DNA of 64,000 nucleotides, taken from positions 181,140-245,139 of the forward strand of contig CAMVLT010000001.1 of NCBI GenBank assembly GCA_947168395.1, in the 5' to 3' direction. Made by a program: the position numbers and the translations under genes. Origin of the DNA: an uncultured Prevotellaceae bacterium (GTDB taxonomy: Bacteria > Bacteroidota > Bacteroidia > Bacteroidales > Bacteroidaceae). Shown in pieces: positions 16,213 through 26,295 of this stretch. The notes below the pieces were generated by a model that had not been told where the DNA came from, did not search any database, and saw only the letters and a program-made list of their open reading frames with translations. How positions within the stretch are numbered: position 1 is the first letter of the stretch; each line of letters begins with the position of its first letter.

Positions 16213-18738
16213 ATGATGAAACGACTGGCCTTTATAATGCTATGCCTGCTGCTGTCCACCTCATACGGGTGGGCACAGTCGGGCATGACCGATAACCAGG
16301 TGATGGACTACGTGATAGAGCAGAACGCCAAGGGCGTGTCGCGTCAGCAGATTGTGACGCAGCTGATGCAGCGCGGCGTGACGATCGAGCAGATACGGCG
16401 CATTCAGAAGAAGTACCAACGGCAGATAAAGAACGGAGCCTTGGGCGCCGACGACATCACAGCCGGTTCGAAGGACGTGAAAACCCGTATGCGCGAGGCC
16501 AACGGTGAGAAGCGCCCTGAGCAGGCCGAACGCGAGAAGCGCAACGTGTCGAAGTACCGCACCAAGGACGGCCGCCCCAAGACGAAGAAGAACACCTACG
16601 ACGAGGAGGACGAGGACTTCACGGAGATGGACGACGCTATGGACTTCATGATGCCCGACTCGCTGAAATACTTCTTGGAGGAGGAAAAGGAGAAAGGCCG
16701 CAAGATATTCGGTCATGACGTGTTTAACAACAAAAGCATGACCTTCGAGAGTTCGATGAACCTTGCCACGCCGCAAAACTACCACTTAGGACCTGGCGAC
16801 GTGGTGAACGTCGACATCTGGGGAGCCTCGCAGGAGAGTGTCACCGAGACCATCTCGCCCGACGGCACCATCACCATCGAGGACGTGGGTGTCATACAGT
16901 TAGGCGGACTCACCGTAGCACAGGCCAAGCAACGGCTGCGCCAGGTGATAGGCCCCCGGTATCAGGACTCCAGGATAGAACTGACGTTAGGACAGACGCG
17001 CACCATCACCGTCAGCGTGACGGGCGAGGTGAAGATGCCGGGCACCTACACGATGTCGGCCTTTGCTACCGTCTATAATGCCCTCTATATGGCGGGCGGT
17101 CCCAACGACATAGGTACGCTGCGCAGCATCAAGGTGTTCCGTGGCGGTCGCCAGATATCGAGCGTCGACGTCTATGCCTTCCTGCTGAACGGACAATTGA
17201 CCGGCGACGTCCGCTTGCAAGACAACGACATCATCACCGTAGGACCCTACGAGTCGTTGGTGTGCATTGCCGGCAAGGTGAAGCGCCCTATGTACTATGA
17301 GATGAAGACGACGGAGAGTGCCGCCACGCTGTTACGCTATGCCGGAGGATTCACGGGCGATGCCTTCACGAAAAGCATCCGCGTACACCGCAAGGCGGGT
17401 CAGCAGTACTCGGTGTTCAACGTCGGCGAGTTCGACACCAACGACTTCCGCCTGATGGACGAGGACTCCATCACCGTGGATTCCACCATTGTGCGCTATC
17501 AAAATATGGTGCAGGTCATTGGCGCCGTGTTCCGTCCGGGCATGTACCAAGTGGGCGGCCAAATCAACTCGGTGAAAGCCCTGATTGAGGCAGCCGGAGG
17601 ACTGACCGAGGAAGCCATCGGCCAGCATGGCGTGATGCACCGCACCAAGGCCGACCGATCGCTCGAGGTGATGAGCATCGACATCAACGGCATCCTGGAA
17701 GGTACGGTGCCTGACGTTCCCATCAAGAACGAGGACGTGCTCTACATTGCCAGCTACGAGGAGCAGGAGCAGGACAAGACCATCACCATACATGGTGAAG
17801 TGGCCTACCCCGGCACCTATAAGTATGCCGCCAACCAGACGGTGGAGGACGCCATACTGCAAGCCGGCGGACTGACCAACGCGGCCTCGCTGGCCAAGGT
17901 CGATGTGGCCCGCCGTATCATTGCCCCTGAAGCCACGGAAGCCAGCGACACGCTGGCCTTCACCTACAGCTTCAGAATTGACAAGGACTACAAAATAGAC
18001 GAGGCCAACGACTTCCGACTGCAGCCCTACGACGAAATCTACGTGCGCCGCAGCCCGAAGTACAACGAACAGCAGAACGTTACGGTAGAGGGCGAGGTAC
18101 AGTTCAAGGGCAACTACACGCTAACCAACAGCCGCCAGCGACTGAGCGAAATCATCAAGCAGGCAGGCGGACTGACTCAGCGTGCCTACCCAGAAGGGGC
18201 GAAGCTGATGCGCCAGATGACGCAGGAGGAGCGCGAACAGATGGAGACCATGCTGCGCACAGCACAGCGCAACTCGGGCAACGACTCCATAGACGTGAAG
18301 AAACTGCTGACGATGACCACCTTTCCCGTAGCCATCGAATTAGACAAGGCACTGGCCAACCCCGGCAGCGATGATGACCCGTTCCTGCGTGAGGGCGACC
18401 GCATCGTGGTGCCCCGCTATACCAGTACGGTGACCATCAACGGCGAGGTGCTCTACCCCAACACCGTACGCTATAAGGCCGGCGAGAAGGCCGACTACTA
18501 TCTGGACTTGGCGGGTGGTGTCAGTTCCACGGGTAAGCGCAGCCAGACCATCATCATCTACATGAACGGCATGGTGGCCAAGGCCGACCGTAAGCACCGC
18601 CCCGCCCCCGGCTGCCAGATTGTGGTGCCCACGAAAGCCCGTAAGCGCGGCCTCGGCCTGACCGAGTGGCTGTCGATAGGCACGTCGACGGCATCCATCG
18701 CCACGATGATTGCCACGATTGCGAACCTGATTAAGTAG
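16213..18738 (+). CDS. Outer-membrane polysaccharide export protein with SLBB domains
   Basis: 841 residues (840 if the second ATG is used), with a signal peptide. After a Lys/Glu-rich helical N-terminal region, the polysaccharide-export domain starts at about 190 (YHLGPGDVVNVDIWGAS). Six SLBB-like units follow, each recognisable by a GEV-x-x-PG-type turn (VTGEVKMPGTY, IAGKVKRPM, VIGAVFRPGMY, IHGEVAYPGTY, VEGEVQFKGNY, INGEVLYPN) and an AGG block. A C-terminal hydrophobic helix closes the protein. Wza-like proteins form the outer-membrane channel for capsule or exopolysaccharide. It heads an operon of nine genes. Confidence 0.93.
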   Translation: MMKRLAFIMLCLLLSTSYGWAQSGMTDNQVMDYVIEQNAKGVSRQQIVTQLMQRGVTIEQIRRIQKKYQRQIKNGALGADDITAGSKDVKTRMREANGEKRPEQAEREKRNVSKYRTKDGRPKTKKNTYDEEDEDFTEMDDAMDFMMPDSLKYFLEEEKEKGRKIFGHDVFNNKSMTFESSMNLATPQNYHLGPGDVVNVDIWGASQESVTETISPDGTITIEDVGVIQLGGLTVAQAKQRLRQVIGPRYQDSRIELTLGQTRTITVSVTGEVKMPGTYTMSAFATVYNALYMAGGPNDIGTLRSIKVFRGGRQISSVDVYAFLLNGQLTGDVRLQDNDIITVGPYESLVCIAGKVKRPMYYEMKTTESAATLLRYAGGFTGDAFTKSIRVHRKAGQQYSVFNVGEFDTNDFRLMDEDSITVDSTIVRYQNMVQVIGAVFRPGMYQVGGQINSVKALIEAAGGLTEEAIGQHGVMHRTKADRSLEVMSIDINGILEGTVPDVPIKNEDVLYIASYEEQEQDKTITIHGEVAYPGTYKYAANQTVEDAILQAGGLTNAASLAKVDVARRIIAPEATEASDTLAFTYSFRIDKDYKIDEANDFRLQPYDEIYVRRSPKYNEQQNVTVEGEVQFKGNYTLTNSRQRLSEIIKQAGGLTQRAYPEGAKLMRQMTQEEREQMETMLRTAQRNSGNDSIDVKKLLTMTTFPVAIELDKALANPGSDDDPFLREGDRIVVPRYTSTVTINGEVLYPNTVRYKAGEKADYYLDLAGGVSSTGKRSQTIIIYMNGMVAKADRKHRPAPGCQIVVPTKARKRGLGLTEWLSIGTSTASIATMIATIANLIK

Positions 18739-18759
18739 CGGGCTTCGCCCTAATGAACA

Positions 18760-20106
18760 ATGAACAAAGTAAAGGTCATTTTGCATCCAAAGAACACTCG
18801 AAATAAGATGTTACGCAACAACATTCTGATTTCGGGTGTCATCAAGTGCATAGGGCTTTTAACCTCACTACTTATTGTGCCAACGACTCTCAACTATTTG
18901 GACAATGAACAATATGGTATTTGGATGACCATTTCGTCTATCCTTATGTGGTTCTCCTACTTTGATGTTGGTCTTGGTAATGGCATGAGGAACTATCTGG
19001 CACAATCATTCTCCAAAGGCGACTATGAACAAGGACGTGTCTACCTGACTACCACACTTGCCATGTTGACAGCCATCGCAGTCCTGCTTATTCTTATCAG
19101 CACGGTTTGCATTTTGGCATTGGACCTGAATCGTCTTTTCAACACAACAGCCGTAGACAGCAGTATGCTAACCATTTCGCTGCTCTATGCCACGCTGTTG
19201 ACGCTGGTTCTTTTCGTGGTTAAGAATATCGGATTAGTTTATGTTGCCATGCAAAAATATGCTGTCAACGACCTACTCATTGTCAGCAGCAACGTAATAG
19301 CCCTCCTCATAGTATATATTATTACCAAAACAACATCCACCAACCTGTTCTATATTGTCCTGACATTCACGACCACGCCTGTTGTCGTCTTTTTCCTTTC
19401 TACCATCCCACTATTCAAGAAGCATCCAGAACTTCGCCCCACACGTGACAGCATAGACATTGCCTTCGGTAAACAGATATTAAGCAAGGGGGTAGGATTC
19501 TTCTTTATTCAGATTACTTCCTGTCTCGTCATCTTCGGTAGTGCCAATATCTTCATTGCCCAGGCTGCAGGGCAGGAAGCCGTTACCACTTATAACATTG
19601 CCTACAAATTCTTCAATCTGATTGTTATTGCATACACTATTGTCATTGCCCCTATGTGGAACGCCTATACAGACGCATACGTCAAGAAGGAATTTGACTG
19701 GATCAGATTGTCGCTCCGCAGGACACTGACCATCTGGATTCTGACACTTGTGGCTGGCCTAATGATGCTATGCGTGTCGCCCTACTTTTACAGACTATGG
19801 GTAGGCGAAACGGTCAACGTCCCAATGAGAGTATCATGTTGTGTCTTTCTATACGTCTCATTCTTCAACTTCAACAATTGTGTAACTGCCTTAATTAATG
19901 GGGTTAACAAAATCTATGTTCAGATTATCACCTCCATACTTTTCACCTTATTATATATATTGTCGGCCTACTGCTGGGGTATCCGGCACGGCATTGAAGG
20001 CATTGTAATCTGCATGGTAACAAGTTATGCAGTTATGGGTGCCATCCACTTCTATCAATGCCAGCTCATTGTCAGGCAGAAAGCGACAGGCATCTGGAAC
20101 AAGTAG
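18760..20106 (+). CDS. Polysaccharide flippase (Wzx-like, MOP superfamily)
   Basis: 448 residues with about 12 hydrophobic helices. The N-terminal ILISGVIKCIGLLTSLLIVPTTLNYL and DNEQYGIWMTISSILMWFSYFDVGLGNGMRN are typical of O-antigen/capsule flippases. It moves lipid-linked repeat units across the inner membrane. The start region contains AATGAAC twice in a row (18752-18765), placing two ATGs in different frames; the one at 18760 is in frame. Base composition drops to AT-rich relative to the SLBB gene, as is usual for variable polysaccharide genes. Confidence 0.9.
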   Translation: MNKVKVILHPKNTRNKMLRNNILISGVIKCIGLLTSLLIVPTTLNYLDNEQYGIWMTISSILMWFSYFDVGLGNGMRNYLAQSFSKGDYEQGRVYLTTTLAMLTAIAVLLILISTVCILALDLNRLFNTTAVDSSMLTISLLYATLLTLVLFVVKNIGLVYVAMQKYAVNDLLIVSSNVIALLIVYIITKTTSTNLFYIVLTFTTTPVVVFFLSTIPLFKKHPELRPTRDSIDIAFGKQILSKGVGFFFIQITSCLVIFGSANIFIAQAAGQEAVTTYNIAYKFFNLIVIAYTIVIAPMWNAYTDAYVKKEFDWIRLSLRRTLTIWILTLVAGLMMLCVSPYFYRLWVGETVNVPMRVSCCVFLYVSFFNFNNCVTALINGVNKIYVQIITSILFTLLYILSAYCWGIRHGIEGIVICMVTSYAVMGAIHFYQCQLIVRQKATGIWNK

Positions 20107-20115
20107 ACTCGAATC

Positions 20116-20853
20116 ATGAGCAACAAGATAAGTGTCATAACGGTTGTCTTCAATGATAAGGCCCATATTAGGCAAACGATGGAGAGCTACTTCTCACAAA
20201 CCTGGGAAGAGAAGGAGTACATCGTCATCGACGGGGGCAGCACAGATGGTACGGCAGACATCATCAAGGGATATGGCGACAGGCTGGCATTCTGGTGTTC
20301 AGAACCCGACGGAGGCATCTATGATGCGATGAACAAAGGCATCAGCCATGCATCTGGTGATTGGATTAATTTCTTGAACAGTGGCGATGTGTTTGTAGAC
20401 GAGCAGGTGCTGCAACGTTGCATGGAGCTCAGCAAAGGCATAGAGGCTGATATCCTTTACGGAGATTCGCAAGAACGCTGCAACGGTAGATCCCGGCATA
20501 TTGAGGCTTATGCCAACCCGGGCATCATGGAGTTGGTGCCTGCCTACAGACATGGGGCTTCGTTCGTAAAGGCCGATGTACACAAAGCCAACACCTTCGA
20601 CCTCGGCAAGCGCGACCAGCTGGGCTATGCCCTCGACTGGGAACAGATACACCGTCTCTACAAACAGGGCTTCAGGTTCCGTAAACTGGACCTTGAGATA
20701 CAGTCGTACCAAAAGGAGGGAGTCTCCGACAATTACATCCGCAGCTATTGGTACAATTACATCATTACCTCTGACGGACGGTTCAATCTGAGGAAATTCC
20801 TACATTTCCTCAGAATCACCTCTCAAACATCTATCAAACGGCTTATTCATTAA
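20116..20853 (+). CDS. Glycosyltransferase family 2
   Basis: 245 residues. The GT-A nucleotide-sugar domain is at the N-terminus: ISVITVVFNDKAHIRQTMES, VIDGGSTDGTADII, and the acidic loop in FWCSEPDGGIYDAMNKG, ending in NFLNSGDVF. Similar to WcaA/WcaE-type capsule transferases. It adds one sugar to the lipid-linked repeat unit on the cytoplasmic face. Donor and acceptor are not predictable. Nine bases after the flippase stop, same operon. Confidence 0.92.
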   Translation: MSNKISVITVVFNDKAHIRQTMESYFSQTWEEKEYIVIDGGSTDGTADIIKGYGDRLAFWCSEPDGGIYDAMNKGISHASGDWINFLNSGDVFVDEQVLQRCMELSKGIEADILYGDSQERCNGRSRHIEAYANPGIMELVPAYRHGASFVKADVHKANTFDLGKRDQLGYALDWEQIHRLYKQGFRFRKLDLEIQSYQKEGVSDNYIRSYWYNYIITSDGRFNLRKFLHFLRITSQTSIKRLIH

Positions 20854-20872
20854 CACATTACATATAAGAATT

Positions 20873-22276
20873 ATGAAGAAGATTATAACACTTTGTTTAT
20901 TGACAGTGATAGGTGATTCTGTCAAGGCTGGAGTACAGGAGATCAACTCCTATTATTCTTATGACTTTGTTGTCGACCACATGTGTTATATGGTTACCAA
21001 TAATCAGGAACTCACTGTGGAATTTGCAACAGTTGAATATTCCAAGTATGATGCCAATGAGAGAGTATGGGCATACGAAGGAGACATTGTAATCCCAGAA
21101 AAAGTAAGCTATCTCGGCTATGAATTTACTGTTACGTCCTTAGGGGATAATTGCTGTGAAGGCCATCCATGCTCACAAATCAGCATTCCTGGAACTGTCA
21201 AGACAATTGGCGATAGAAGTTTTGCATCTTGTCAGAATCTGGCAACGGTCAATATTGCTAACGGAGTAGAATCTATTGGCGAATATGCATTTGAAGGATG
21301 CACCAGTCTGAAATCCATAGAATTGCCTGAATCCATAGAGAAATTGGATGATTCTTGTTTCCGCCGAACGTCTTTGGCAGCATTCGTTTGTCCCCCAAAC
21401 CTTAAGACCATAGGTGTCGCGTGTTTCCGTGAGTGTTCAGAACTTCAAAGAGTGGTATTTAATGACAACCTAAGGTCTATAGACGACCATGCCTTTCAGA
21501 TGTGTAATCTGAAGGAGCTGGACCTGCCTGAAAACTTAACGAAGATTGGACTTTTCGCTTTTGGCAATAATCCGTTAAAGACCGTCACTATTCCCCAAGG
21601 CGTTGCCTCCATCCGGTGTTTTCCGTATTGTGCGGAATTAGAGGAAATCATCCTGCCTGATAGCCTCGAGACTGTTGACAATTTCATAGGATGTTCTAAT
21701 TTGAGAAAGGTAGATTTCAGAAAATGTCGCTGGCTGACAGATATAGTCCTCAATGGAAGTGACGTAAAGTCTGTTGTGTTTCCCGACTCTCTTCTTCACT
21801 GGGTACAGGATTGGGGCAGGGTAGGCCCAATATCGGGCACGGAAAGGATTGAATGGGGGGGTAAAGTCAAAATCGGCTCCTACTCTTTTTCTAATCTTCA
21901 ATTGGATACGCTTGTGTTAACCGAAGCAGTATCACAGATTGAAAAGTGGGCTTTTAGAGCCAGCTCTATAAAGGACATGTATGTAAAATGCTCCGAACCA
22001 ATAACGGTTGATGAAGAAAGTGCCTTTACTGAGTTTACCTATTTGACATGTGTCCTGCATGTTCCTCAAGGCACAAAAGATGCCTACAGTAATGCGAATG
22101 TGTGGCGAAAATTCTCAAATATCGTAGATGACCTTCCCGTTCCAACTACGACATCGGTTAAGAATGTTAAAACAGAGTCAAGACCTCATACGGTATATGA
22201 CCTGAACGGTTTCTCGGTGAAACAACTTTCCAAAGGCAAAATATACATCAGTAACGGAAAGAAAATAATATATTAA
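20873..22276 (+). CDS. BspA-like leucine-rich repeat surface protein
   Basis: 467 residues with a signal peptide. Residues about 75-375 are LRR_5 (BspA/treponemal) repeats of roughly 23 residues with cores such as TSLGDNCCEG, TIGDRSFASCQNL, SIGEYAFEGCTSL and TIGVACFRECSEL. The C-terminal tail (VYDLNGFSVKQL ... ISNGKKIIY) is the sorting-tail type seen on three other secreted proteins here. BspA relatives bind host matrix proteins or other bacteria. Its place inside a polysaccharide operon, 19-21 bases from both neighbours, is unusual and suggests co-expression with the capsule. Confidence 0.88.
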   Translation: MKKIITLCLLTVIGDSVKAGVQEINSYYSYDFVVDHMCYMVTNNQELTVEFATVEYSKYDANERVWAYEGDIVIPEKVSYLGYEFTVTSLGDNCCEGHPCSQISIPGTVKTIGDRSFASCQNLATVNIANGVESIGEYAFEGCTSLKSIELPESIEKLDDSCFRRTSLAAFVCPPNLKTIGVACFRECSELQRVVFNDNLRSIDDHAFQMCNLKELDLPENLTKIGLFAFGNNPLKTVTIPQGVASIRCFPYCAELEEIILPDSLETVDNFIGCSNLRKVDFRKCRWLTDIVLNGSDVKSVVFPDSLLHWVQDWGRVGPISGTERIEWGGKVKIGSYSFSNLQLDTLVLTEAVSQIEKWAFRASSIKDMYVKCSEPITVDEESAFTEFTYLTCVLHVPQGTKDAYSNANVWRKFSNIVDDLPVPTTTSVKNVKTESRPHTVYDLNGFSVKQLSKGKIYISNGKKIIY

Positions 22277-22297
22277 GACAAGAGTGAAGTCATAAAT

Positions 22298-23365
22298 ATG
22301 GAAGAAAACAAGAAGAAAAGTCACGAGATTGACATCATCGGCATCGCGAAGCGTGTGCTTATTGAGTGGAAACTGCTGCTGAAGTTTGTGGGTGTTGCTG
22401 CAGTACTGGGGGTGATTATCGCCCTGAACACACCCAAGGCATACACGACGAGCGTCGTTCTGGCTCCGGAGGTTTCGGGGGCAGGCGGCATGCTCGACAA
22501 CCTTAGCGATTTGGCCTCGATGGTAGGTGTGAATATCGGTTCCAACAGTTCGAGTATTGATGCCATCTACCCCGAGATATATCCTGATGTCATCTCTTCA
22601 TCGCGCTTCATCATCAACTTGTTTGATGTGAAAGTACGATTGAAGGACAAGAGCGAGAAGACGTTCTATGACCACATAACGAAGGATGAGAAGGTTCCGT
22701 TCTGGTCGTGGCCGAAGATATGGCTTACCCAGCTGTTAGAAGACAAGCAGAAGTCGAATATGAAAGAAATAGACCCCTTCTGTCTGACCAAGGAACAGTC
22801 AGCCGTATGCAAGCTTTTCCGTTCGCGAGTTTCCTGTATCGTTGACAAGAAGACAAGTGTAGTCTCTATCTCGTTTGAGGATAACGACCCTGTAACATCT
22901 GCCATTATGGCCGATACTATCCTATCACGTCTTCAACAGTACATCATCCAGTACAGGACAAAGAAGTCGCGCATTGATGTGGAGTATTATGAGAAGTTAT
23001 TCAACAAGGCAAAAAGGGATTACGAGGATGCCCGGCGCAAGTATGCCAGTACTGCCGACGCAAATACTCACGTGGTCATGGTATCATCGCAATCAAAACT
23101 GGATGATTTGGAGAATGACATGCAGCTAAAGTATAACGTTTATCAGCACATGACCCAGCAACTCAACGTTGCCAATGCCAAACTTCAGGAGAACACGCCA
23201 GCATTCACGGTCATAGAGGAAGCCAGCGTACCATTAGAGGCCTCCAGTTTCCCACGATCATTCATGGTGATTGGCTACATGCTTCTGGGAGGCATCTTCT
23301 GTGCCCTTTGGATTATGTATCTCAGAGAACCAGTAAGAAAACTGTTGCGTAAACGTAAGAAATGA
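22298..23365 (+). CDS. Wzz-like polysaccharide chain-length determinant
   Basis: 355 residues. Two membrane helices (about 29-46 and 325-342) flank a large periplasmic domain with a coiled-coil stretch (about 225-300), the usual Wzz layout. N-terminal HEIDIIGIAKRVLIEWKLLLKF and the Pro-containing VPLEASSFPRSFMVIGYMLL before the second helix fit the family. There is no C-terminal tyrosine kinase domain. It likely sets polymer length together with the next gene, whose ATG overlaps this stop by four bases. Confidence 0.88.
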   Translation: MEENKKKSHEIDIIGIAKRVLIEWKLLLKFVGVAAVLGVIIALNTPKAYTTSVVLAPEVSGAGGMLDNLSDLASMVGVNIGSNSSSIDAIYPEIYPDVISSSRFIINLFDVKVRLKDKSEKTFYDHITKDEKVPFWSWPKIWLTQLLEDKQKSNMKEIDPFCLTKEQSAVCKLFRSRVSCIVDKKTSVVSISFEDNDPVTSAIMADTILSRLQQYIIQYRTKKSRIDVEYYEKLFNKAKRDYEDARRKYASTADANTHVVMVSSQSKLDDLENDMQLKYNVYQHMTQQLNVANAKLQENTPAFTVIEEASVPLEASSFPRSFMVIGYMLLGGIFCALWIMYLREPVRKLLRKRKK

Positions 23366-24525
23366 TTTACACCATCCCATATCTGTTACTCCTGCTGTTT
23401 TTCTTCGGTCTGGCATTGTACTATGAGCAGGCAAAGGACACAGAAACCCGCAATAATATCAGCTATGGCTGTCTGGCAGTGATGCTGGTATTCTTCGGGT
23501 TCAGGGGTTTCATATTTGACGATTGGCAGATTTACTATTCGCTCTTTCAGGATTGCTCGTTCGAGAATGTGTGGTTTAACGTCTATACCTACAAAAACGC
23601 CCACTGGACCTGCGAGCCAGGCTTTACATTACTGATGGCCACCTGCAAGAGCCTGATTGACAGCTATTATTTCTTTAATTTCGTTTGTACGGTGATTGTC
23701 ACCGCCCTGCTGTTTAACTTCTTCCGGCAGCAAAAATTCGACAACCTGCCCTTTGCACTTATCCTCTATCTCTGCTTCGGAGGCATCATCATGAGTACCA
23801 ATCTGATGCGCAACACCATTGCCATCATGGTATTCATCAATGCCATCAAATATATCGACGAGCGCAAGCCCATCCCCTTCTTCCTGCTATGCATCGTGGC
23901 TATCAGCTTCCACCTGTCGGCCCTAATGTACCTGCCTACCTACTTCTTCCTGCATAGACGCATCAACAAATGGGTTTTCGTAGGTATCTTCCTCATAGGC
24001 AACTTCATCTTCCTCACCCACACTTCCATCTTCCTGAAAGTGATGTCCGTCTTCATTGGAACTGACAGTGGACGATTGTCGGACATGCTTGAAGACTACA
24101 CGTCTGGCACGATGGATCAGGCTACCGGTATTTCTATTGGATACTTGGAGCGTCTGTTCTCCAGTTTCCTCATTTTCTGTTACTACAACCGTTTGGTGGA
24201 AGTCAGGAAGAACAATGCCATCTTCATCAATTCTTTCATCCTCTACTTCGTGCTGACGTTCTATTTCAGCGAATTTAAGGAGGCCAGTCTGCGCATGTCC
24301 TATCTGTTCATCTTCGCTTATTGGATATTATGGAGAGACTTGGTTTATTGTTACTCCATAGAGAACAATCGCAGACTCTTTGCCGGTTTTCTTTTCCTCT
24401 ATTGTATGCTGAAGATGGTTGGTCATACGGATATTGTGACGAGTGAATACGACAACGTGCTGTTCGGAGCTAAATCATACGAGGAACGACTCTATATACA
24501 CAATCGCTTCGGTGAACAAGAATAA
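23362..24525 (+). CDS. EpsG/Wzy-like polysaccharide polymerase
   Basis: 387 residues, very hydrophobic, about 10-12 membrane helices. The sequence [23 protein letters not shown] near the N-terminus and the periplasmic loop pattern match EpsG-family proteins, which polymerise repeat units on the outer face of the inner membrane. Wzy proteins share little sequence, so the role is supported mainly by topology and by its place right after the chain-length gene. Confidence 0.82.
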   Translation: MIYTIPYLLLLLFFFGLALYYEQAKDTETRNNISYGCLAVMLVFFGFRGFIFDDWQIYYSLFQDCSFENVWFNVYTYKNAHWTCEPGFTLLMATCKSLIDSYYFFNFVCTVIVTALLFNFFRQQKFDNLPFALILYLCFGGIIMSTNLMRNTIAIMVFINAIKYIDERKPIPFFLLCIVAISFHLSALMYLPTYFFLHRRINKWVFVGIFLIGNFIFLTHTSIFLKVMSVFIGTDSGRLSDMLEDYTSGTMDQATGISIGYLERLFSSFLIFCYYNRLVEVRKNNAIFINSFILYFVLTFYFSEFKEASLRMSYLFIFAYWILWRDLVYCYSIENNRRLFAGFLFLYCMLKMVGHTDIVTSEYDNVLFGAKSYEERLYIHNRFGEQE

Positions 24526-24551
24526 GAACATTTCATAAAACAAATAAGGCA

Positions 24552-25100
24552 ATGAATATCCGCTACGAAATCTGGTCAATGAAAGAAGGGGGACGGCAGC
24601 TGCTCACCGACATGGTGATGTGGTCACACCTGCACTGGGTCAGGATTCTCTTCATGCGACTTTTTTCAGGACATTTCGGTAATAAATCTTCAGTTCTCCG
24701 TCATGTGGAGTTGTGGAATCCAAAGAATATCTTCATCGGCAACCATGTTATTATTAACCAGCGGGTTTTTCTTGACGGCCGAGGTGCAACGTTAACCATT
24801 GGAGACAATGTTGACATAGCCCAAGAGGCTATGGTATGGACGTTGGAACACGACGTGACATCACCGTCACATCAGACAACAGCGGCTCCAGTGGTCATCG
24901 AAGATTATGTATGGGTGGGATGCCGTGCGCAGATTCTTCCTGGGATCAAGATTGGCAGAGGCGCCGTGATAGCTGCCGGTGCAGTTGTAACTAAAGATGT
25001 GCCCGCCAATGAGATATGGGGAGGAGTGCCCGCCAAACGGATAGGTCACCGAAATAATCCTTTGACATACAATCTTAGTTACAGACCTTGGTTCAGATAA
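24552..25100 (+). CDS. Hexapeptide-repeat acyltransferase (WbbJ/WcaF-like)
   Basis: 182 residues. The left-handed beta-helix is seen as hexapeptide turns: [35 protein letters not shown], then the catalytic His region LEHDV and [18 protein letters not shown], ending [16 protein letters not shown]. Such enzymes O-acetylate sugars of surface polysaccharides using acetyl-CoA. Operon member. Confidence 0.9.
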   Translation: MNIRYEIWSMKEGGRQLLTDMVMWSHLHWVRILFMRLFSGHFGNKSSVLRHVELWNPKNIFIGNHVIINQRVFLDGRGATLTIGDNVDIAQEAMVWTLEHDVTSPSHQTTAAPVVIEDYVWVGCRAQILPGIKIGRGAVIAAGAVVTKDVPANEIWGGVPAKRIGHRNNPLTYNLSYRPWFR

Positions 25101-25123
25101 TCAGATTCAAAGAAACAGAGTGT

Positions 25124-26290
25124 ATGAAAGTATTATATTTCACTAACGCCCCATTCTCGGATTTAGAGATTTCGTATGTTGCCGAGCTTGAAAAGCTTGT
25201 CGATGTTAAGGTTCTGATGATGATTCTACCCAAGACAAAAAAGTCAGGAGCAATAAGCCTGGACAGCCAGGCTGAAGAATTAGGAGTGATACCGGCAGCA
25301 GTATATCCTGGTATGGAAAAATATGCCAATATGATAACACTTGACCGTTGGGCCATCGTGAACAATCCCATAGGGTCCAATTTCAAAACATCTTTGCTAC
25401 TTTCCAGAAAAGTAGCTAAGGTTGTCAAGGAATTCCAACCTGACATCATACACATTACCATGTACGGCCTCCTGCAAGTATTTCTAAGCTGGCAAATAAA
25501 TAATGGGCCAAAAAAGATAATCACTATCCATGATGTCGTTCCCCACGACAAATTATCATTTGTCCGACACATGTATGACTGGATTTGCCGCAGACTCACA
25601 CTCAGGCGTTTCAACAACATACTGTTGCTTTCACGTGTAGATACCCATCTCTTGGAAAAGAGCCTGAACCATAAAACTCATCGGATATTCTACTCAAAGC
25701 TCGGCCCCTACACTTACCTAAGGAACTATCCTGTAGGACATAACCCATACGGCAAATATATACTTTTCTTTGGAACCATCCGACCATATAAAGGTGTTGA
25801 TATCCTGATTAAAGCCTTCAGTAAATCAAACTGCACCAGCCGGGGGGTGAAATTGGTGATAGCAGGAAAAGACATCGACGGAAACGTTCTGCATGATAAC
25901 CATGAGAGTGATATCATTATTCTTAATAGATATATTGAGAACGGCGAACTGGCTACGCTCATATCCAACAGCCTTTTTGCTGTGCTACCATATAAATCAG
26001 CCACACAAAGCGGTGTCACTAAATCAGCTATAGCACTTGACAAGCCCATGATTTGCACTAATGTTGGCAACCTGCCCAATGAGGTCATTGACGGCAGGTA
26101 CGGAAAGATAGTCAATCATGACGACATCGACTCGCTCTGTGAGGGCATCAACTACATGATAGACAACCCGGAACAGGTAGATGAATTCGCCAAAAACATC
26201 CATTCCGAATTCGAAACGGGCAAAAATTCGTGGAAAAAGATTGCGGAAGACATCGTTGCAAATGTTTATTCAACACTATTAAAAGAATAA
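25124..26290 (+). CDS. Glycosyltransferase family 4 / group 1
   Basis: 388 residues from the ATG at 25124 (an upstream in-frame codon at 25088 would overlap the acyltransferase gene). GT-B fold: N-terminal Rossmann domain, then the donor-binding half with ILFFGTIRPYKGVDILIKAF, and the late ALDKPMICTNVGNLPNEV stretch in the place of the E-x7-E nucleotide-sugar site. Adds a sugar to the growing repeat unit in the cytoplasm. Donor unknown. Confidence 0.88.
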   Translation: MKVLYFTNAPFSDLEISYVAELEKLVDVKVLMMILPKTKKSGAISLDSQAEELGVIPAAVYPGMEKYANMITLDRWAIVNNPIGSNFKTSLLLSRKVAKVVKEFQPDIIHITMYGLLQVFLSWQINNGPKKIITIHDVVPHDKLSFVRHMYDWICRRLTLRRFNNILLLSRVDTHLLEKSLNHKTHRIFYSKLGPYTYLRNYPVGHNPYGKYILFFGTIRPYKGVDILIKAFSKSNCTSRGVKLVIAGKDIDGNVLHDNHESDIIILNRYIENGELATLISNSLFAVLPYKSATQSGVTKSAIALDKPMICTNVGNLPNEVIDGRYGKIVNHDDIDSLCEGINYMIDNPEQVDEFAKNIHSEFETGKNSWKKIAEDIVANVYSTLLKE

Positions 26291-26295
26291 TAATT

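Noticed and set aside
26230..26295. Earlier in-frame start for the second GT2 gene
   Set aside because: It would overlap the previous glycosyltransferase by 61 bases, while the ATG at 26296 gives the exact GT2 N-terminus.
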